Source: Roseburia sp.
GTDB lineage: Bacteria; Bacillota; Clostridia; Lachnospirales; Lachnospiraceae
Direction: 5' to 3'
NCBI GenBank assembly: GCA_023662875.1
Contig: JAMPIG010000004.1
Span: 1-64,000, forward strand
Length of the DNA stretch: 64,000 nt
Of the stretch, positions 62,225 to 64,000 are shown piece after piece. How positions within the stretch are numbered: the first letter of the stretch is position 1; each line of letters starts with the position of its first letter. The notes under the pieces are model-generated. The model was not told where the DNA came from. It saw only the letters and a program-made list of their open reading frames with translations, and did not search any database. A program made the translations under genes and the position numbers.

Positions 62225-63442
62225 TTAAAGCTCGATGTCCTCCACGGGCTGCCCCAGATCGATCACGGGTGTGGCATGAAATCTGATACATTCCCGCCAG
62301 GATTTATGCTCCTCTGAGAAGGCGCTGAGGATCCTTTTCCGAATCAGCATACATCCGTCGGCATGCGTGCCGAAAAGCAGCAGCGCAAACTGCGTAGGAC
62401 TGTACATGCTGTATACGTCTCCGCTGCGCAGGGACTTTCCGATAGCCTCCCGGAGGACGGGCGTTCTCTTTTCGATAAGCCCCCGATCCTCCAGATGGTT
62501 TCCCTTCGCATCCGTAAGGGTACACACCATTATATACACGGACTCGCCGTGACGTTCCACAACGCGTCTCACCATCCGATAGCCGTCGATAAAGCTGGGG
62601 AAGCCGCAGAAGTAAGCTCCCTCCTTTTTGGGCTCTGTCTCCCGCAGGACACTGGTGATATCCGCCACAGTCTGGGAGCTGTTGTAGATCTTGCTGCCCA
62701 TGTCCCGCAGCCGATCCAGCATCTTATCGGAGGGCGGCAGCCCCATCTCCTCAAAGCACATTTTCGTCGTGGCCTCATAGACGTCCATCGCCTCCTGGAA
62801 GCGGTTCATCGCTACCAGGCAGTCGATCTTAACCGCCTGCCAGTCCTCAAAGGGATAGATACTGATCGCCTCGTTGCAGATATTCAGCAGCGTCACATAT
62901 CGCTTTCTCGCTTTCAGCTCCCTTTCCACTTCCTCCAGAGCCTGGAAGTACAGCTCCCGGAAGCGGGCGCCCTCAATCGTTACCCACTCCTCCCCGGGGA
63001 GGTTGGAAAGAAACTCTCCCTTGTAACAATTACAGGCCTGACAGTAAAGCTCCAGACGCGCCTCATCGTCCGTCTCAAGCCTGGCCCTCTGTATCAGGTC
63101 TTCAAAAGCCTCGGCGTCCAGCTGAACCGGCATAGGCGAATTCCAATAGTAAATTCCTTTTTTGTTTTCTATGTAATTCCATTCCGGCAGACCGGCTTCT
63201 ATCAGCTTACGTCGGAGATAGTAGGTAACAACCTTTAAATTGTTGGCGGGATTCTCTACGTTGCATCTCCCGTACAGGGCGTTCAGAAGCTTTTCCCGGG
63301 TGATGCCCTTTTTTCTGTGATAAAGCAATATCTGGAGCAGCTGCATGGTCTTTTTCTTCGTATTCTTTTCCGGAGCCGCATCTTTCCCCTGATACTGCAT
63401 GGAAAACAACCCAAGCATATTTACATACAGAATATCCTTCAT
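62225..63442 (-). CDS. SARP/BTAD-type transcriptional regulator with GGDEF-like tail
   Basis: 405 residues from the ATG at 63442, 6 nt after AGGAG. An OmpR-like winged helix (about 1-95, KKTMQLLQILLYHRKKGITREKLLNALYG) is followed by the bacterial transcriptional activation domain of TPR-like helices (about 110-250). The last 150 residues (VYIMVCTLTDAKGN... LRSGDVYSMYSPTQFALLLFG) resemble a decayed GGDEF fold without the GGDEF residues. It is the first gene before the fibre locus and on the same strand, and is the likely activator of it. Confidence 0.85.
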   Translation of the reverse strand: MKDILYVNMLGLFSMQYQGKDAAPEKNTKKKTMQLLQILLYHRKKGITREKLLNALYGRCNVENPANNLKVVTYYLRRKLIEAGLPEWNYIENKKGIYYWNSPMPVQLDAEAFEDLIQRARLETDDEARLELYCQACNCYKGEFLSNLPGEEWVTIEGARFRELYFQALEEVERELKARKRYVTLLNICNEAISIYPFEDWQAVKIDCLVAMNRFQEAMDVYEATTKMCFEEMGLPPSDKMLDRLRDMGSKIYNSSQTVADITSVLRETEPKKEGAYFCGFPSFIDGYRMVRRVVERHGESVYIMVCTLTDAKGNHLEDRGLIEKRTPVLREAIGKSLRSGDVYSMYSPTQFALLLFGTHADGCMLIRKRILSAFSEEHKSWRECIRFHATPVIDLGQPVEDIEL

Positions 63443-63966
63443 CGTCATCTCCTGTTCCGCTCTCGTACTGACATATGCGCTGTTTTTCTTCCCGTTGCCC
63501 TCCCCGGCGCAATAAACAAAATTATCATTTTGTTGCGGATCTGACGGAGTTGCGCAAAAAAGATGACAATAAAATTCTCGCGAGACGTGAATTCTATTGT
63601 TTGAGAAGCTTTATCGCTGCAAGGGAAAATAAGAGAAATTTTTCAAAGCGTCCGTCAGGGCATTTTAGGGCGTCCGACGAAGCTCGAAAGCAGAAAAAGG
63701 GACAAAAAATAAGAGCGTCAGAAAATTCCCCACTGTTTTCTGGTTTATTTTCTATATTTTAACGCCCTGAAATTATATGTTAAAATCCAAAACAGATTTT
63801 ATTATCCAAATTCTATTTTATATACTTTTAATTATTCAATAATAAAAAATTTCTTGAACGGTGTCATATTTTATGGTACAATATATACCCGGTAAATGGC
63901 GGAGCCGGTTTTCAGAGGGCAGATCCGCAACAAAATGATAATTTTGTTTACCGTCCGCTTCCTGCC
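63443..63966. promoter_or_regulatory. 524-bp AT-rich gap with 31-bp inverted repeat and hairpins
   Basis: No protein gene seen. Perfect 31-bp inverted repeats lie at 63513-63543 and 63920-63950; each is itself a dyad (AACAAAAT-GAT-AATTTTGTT). A hairpin at 63566-63600 (ACAATAAAATTC/GAATTCTATTGT) is related to the terminator at 46356. The promoter of the BTAD gene should be here, but I could not fix it. Confidence 0.55.
63854..63882 (+). promoter_or_regulatory. sigma-A promoter pointing to the right edge
   Basis: TTGAAC (63854-63859) and TACAAT (63877-63882) with a 17-bp spacer. The next 110 bp to the window edge hold no plus-strand gene start; the transcript would read through one arm of the 31-bp repeat. 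Confidence 0.5.
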
Positions 63967-64000
63967 TCAGCTGACCAGCCCCAGCCTCTCCAGCTGGCGC
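63967..64000 (-). CDS. C-terminal end of a gene entering from the right edge
   Basis: The last 34 bases read on the minus strand as RQLERLGLVS and a TGA stop, with coding-like composition that contrasts with the AT-rich gap beside it. Only ten residues are visible, so the product cannot be named. The palindrome at 63920-63950 lies just after it and may act as its terminator. Confidence 0.3.
   Translation of the reverse strand, partial: RQLERLGLVS

Overview
The window looks like a chromosomal segment of a Gram-positive gut anaerobe of the Lachnospiraceae/Clostridia type. This is inferred from the gene repertoire (LplB/LplC-type sugar importers with lipoprotein binding proteins, DUF5696 and YIP1 partners, sortase C pili, SipW-type signal peptidase, DUF4179/ECF pairs), strong AGGAGG ribosome binding sites, some TTG starts, and a moderately GC-rich backbone broken by AT-rich accessory patches. 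No rRNA, tRNA, CRISPR array, phage or transposase gene was recognised.

Region 1 (1-2.5 kb): two overlapping ABC exporter half-transporters on the minus strand (the first runs off the edge), then an AT-rich gap with a well-formed candidate small RNA. Region 2 (2.5-25.2 kb): a pectin/rhamnogalacturonan utilisation locus. A long minus-strand gene train encodes a cytoplasmic-looking pectin methylesterase (CE8), a large binding protein with a carbohydrate-binding-like front, two complete permease pairs, an NHL/TPR membrane protein, a YIP1 protein, a DUF5696 lipoprotein, two further binding lipoproteins and a serine hydrolase. Divergent to it are an AraC regulator with an extracytoplasmic sensor and a CE12-like esterase. 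No importer ATPase is present, so a shared MsmX-type ATPase elsewhere is expected. The gaps between these genes carry nested palindromic repeats, including an 82-nt three-way-junction element.

Region 3 (25.2-39.5 kb): small modules: an AbrB/PIN toxin-antitoxin pair, an ECF sigma factor with a DUF4179 protein, a two-component system plus BcrAB/LanFEG-like ABC transporter (peptide antibiotic resistance), an AlbA_2/Schlafen-type regulator, an acyltransferase remnant, a metallophosphoesterase, a KefB-like antiporter with an MgtC protein and divergent LysR, and an XRE regulator.

Region 4 (39.7-46.1 kb): an AT-rich island with a protein kinase-STAND ATPase-TPR fusion, an HTH-like protein, a DUF1232 protein, a small basic protein and a 299-aa protein of unknown function. 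The kinase gene and the DUF1232 operon share a 15-bp box at identical spacing from extended -10 promoters. This suggests one co-regulated, possibly undescribed, signalling or defence module.

Region 5 (46.4-63.4 kb): a hybrid surface-fibre locus on the minus strand. In transcription order it holds a BTAD regulator, an 1,788-aa LPXTG protein with 26 HxHxxxC motifs and a fibro-slime-like domain, an LPXTG pilin, class C sortase, a coiled-coil protein, LepB-type signal peptidase, a Cna-B-like protein, two proteins with SipW-type signal peptides, a fused double surface protein and a SipW-type signal peptidase. It combines sortase-pilus and TasA/SipW-fibre logic. The right edge holds a 31-bp inverted repeat around an AT-rich segment with a strong promoter, and the last codons of another gene.
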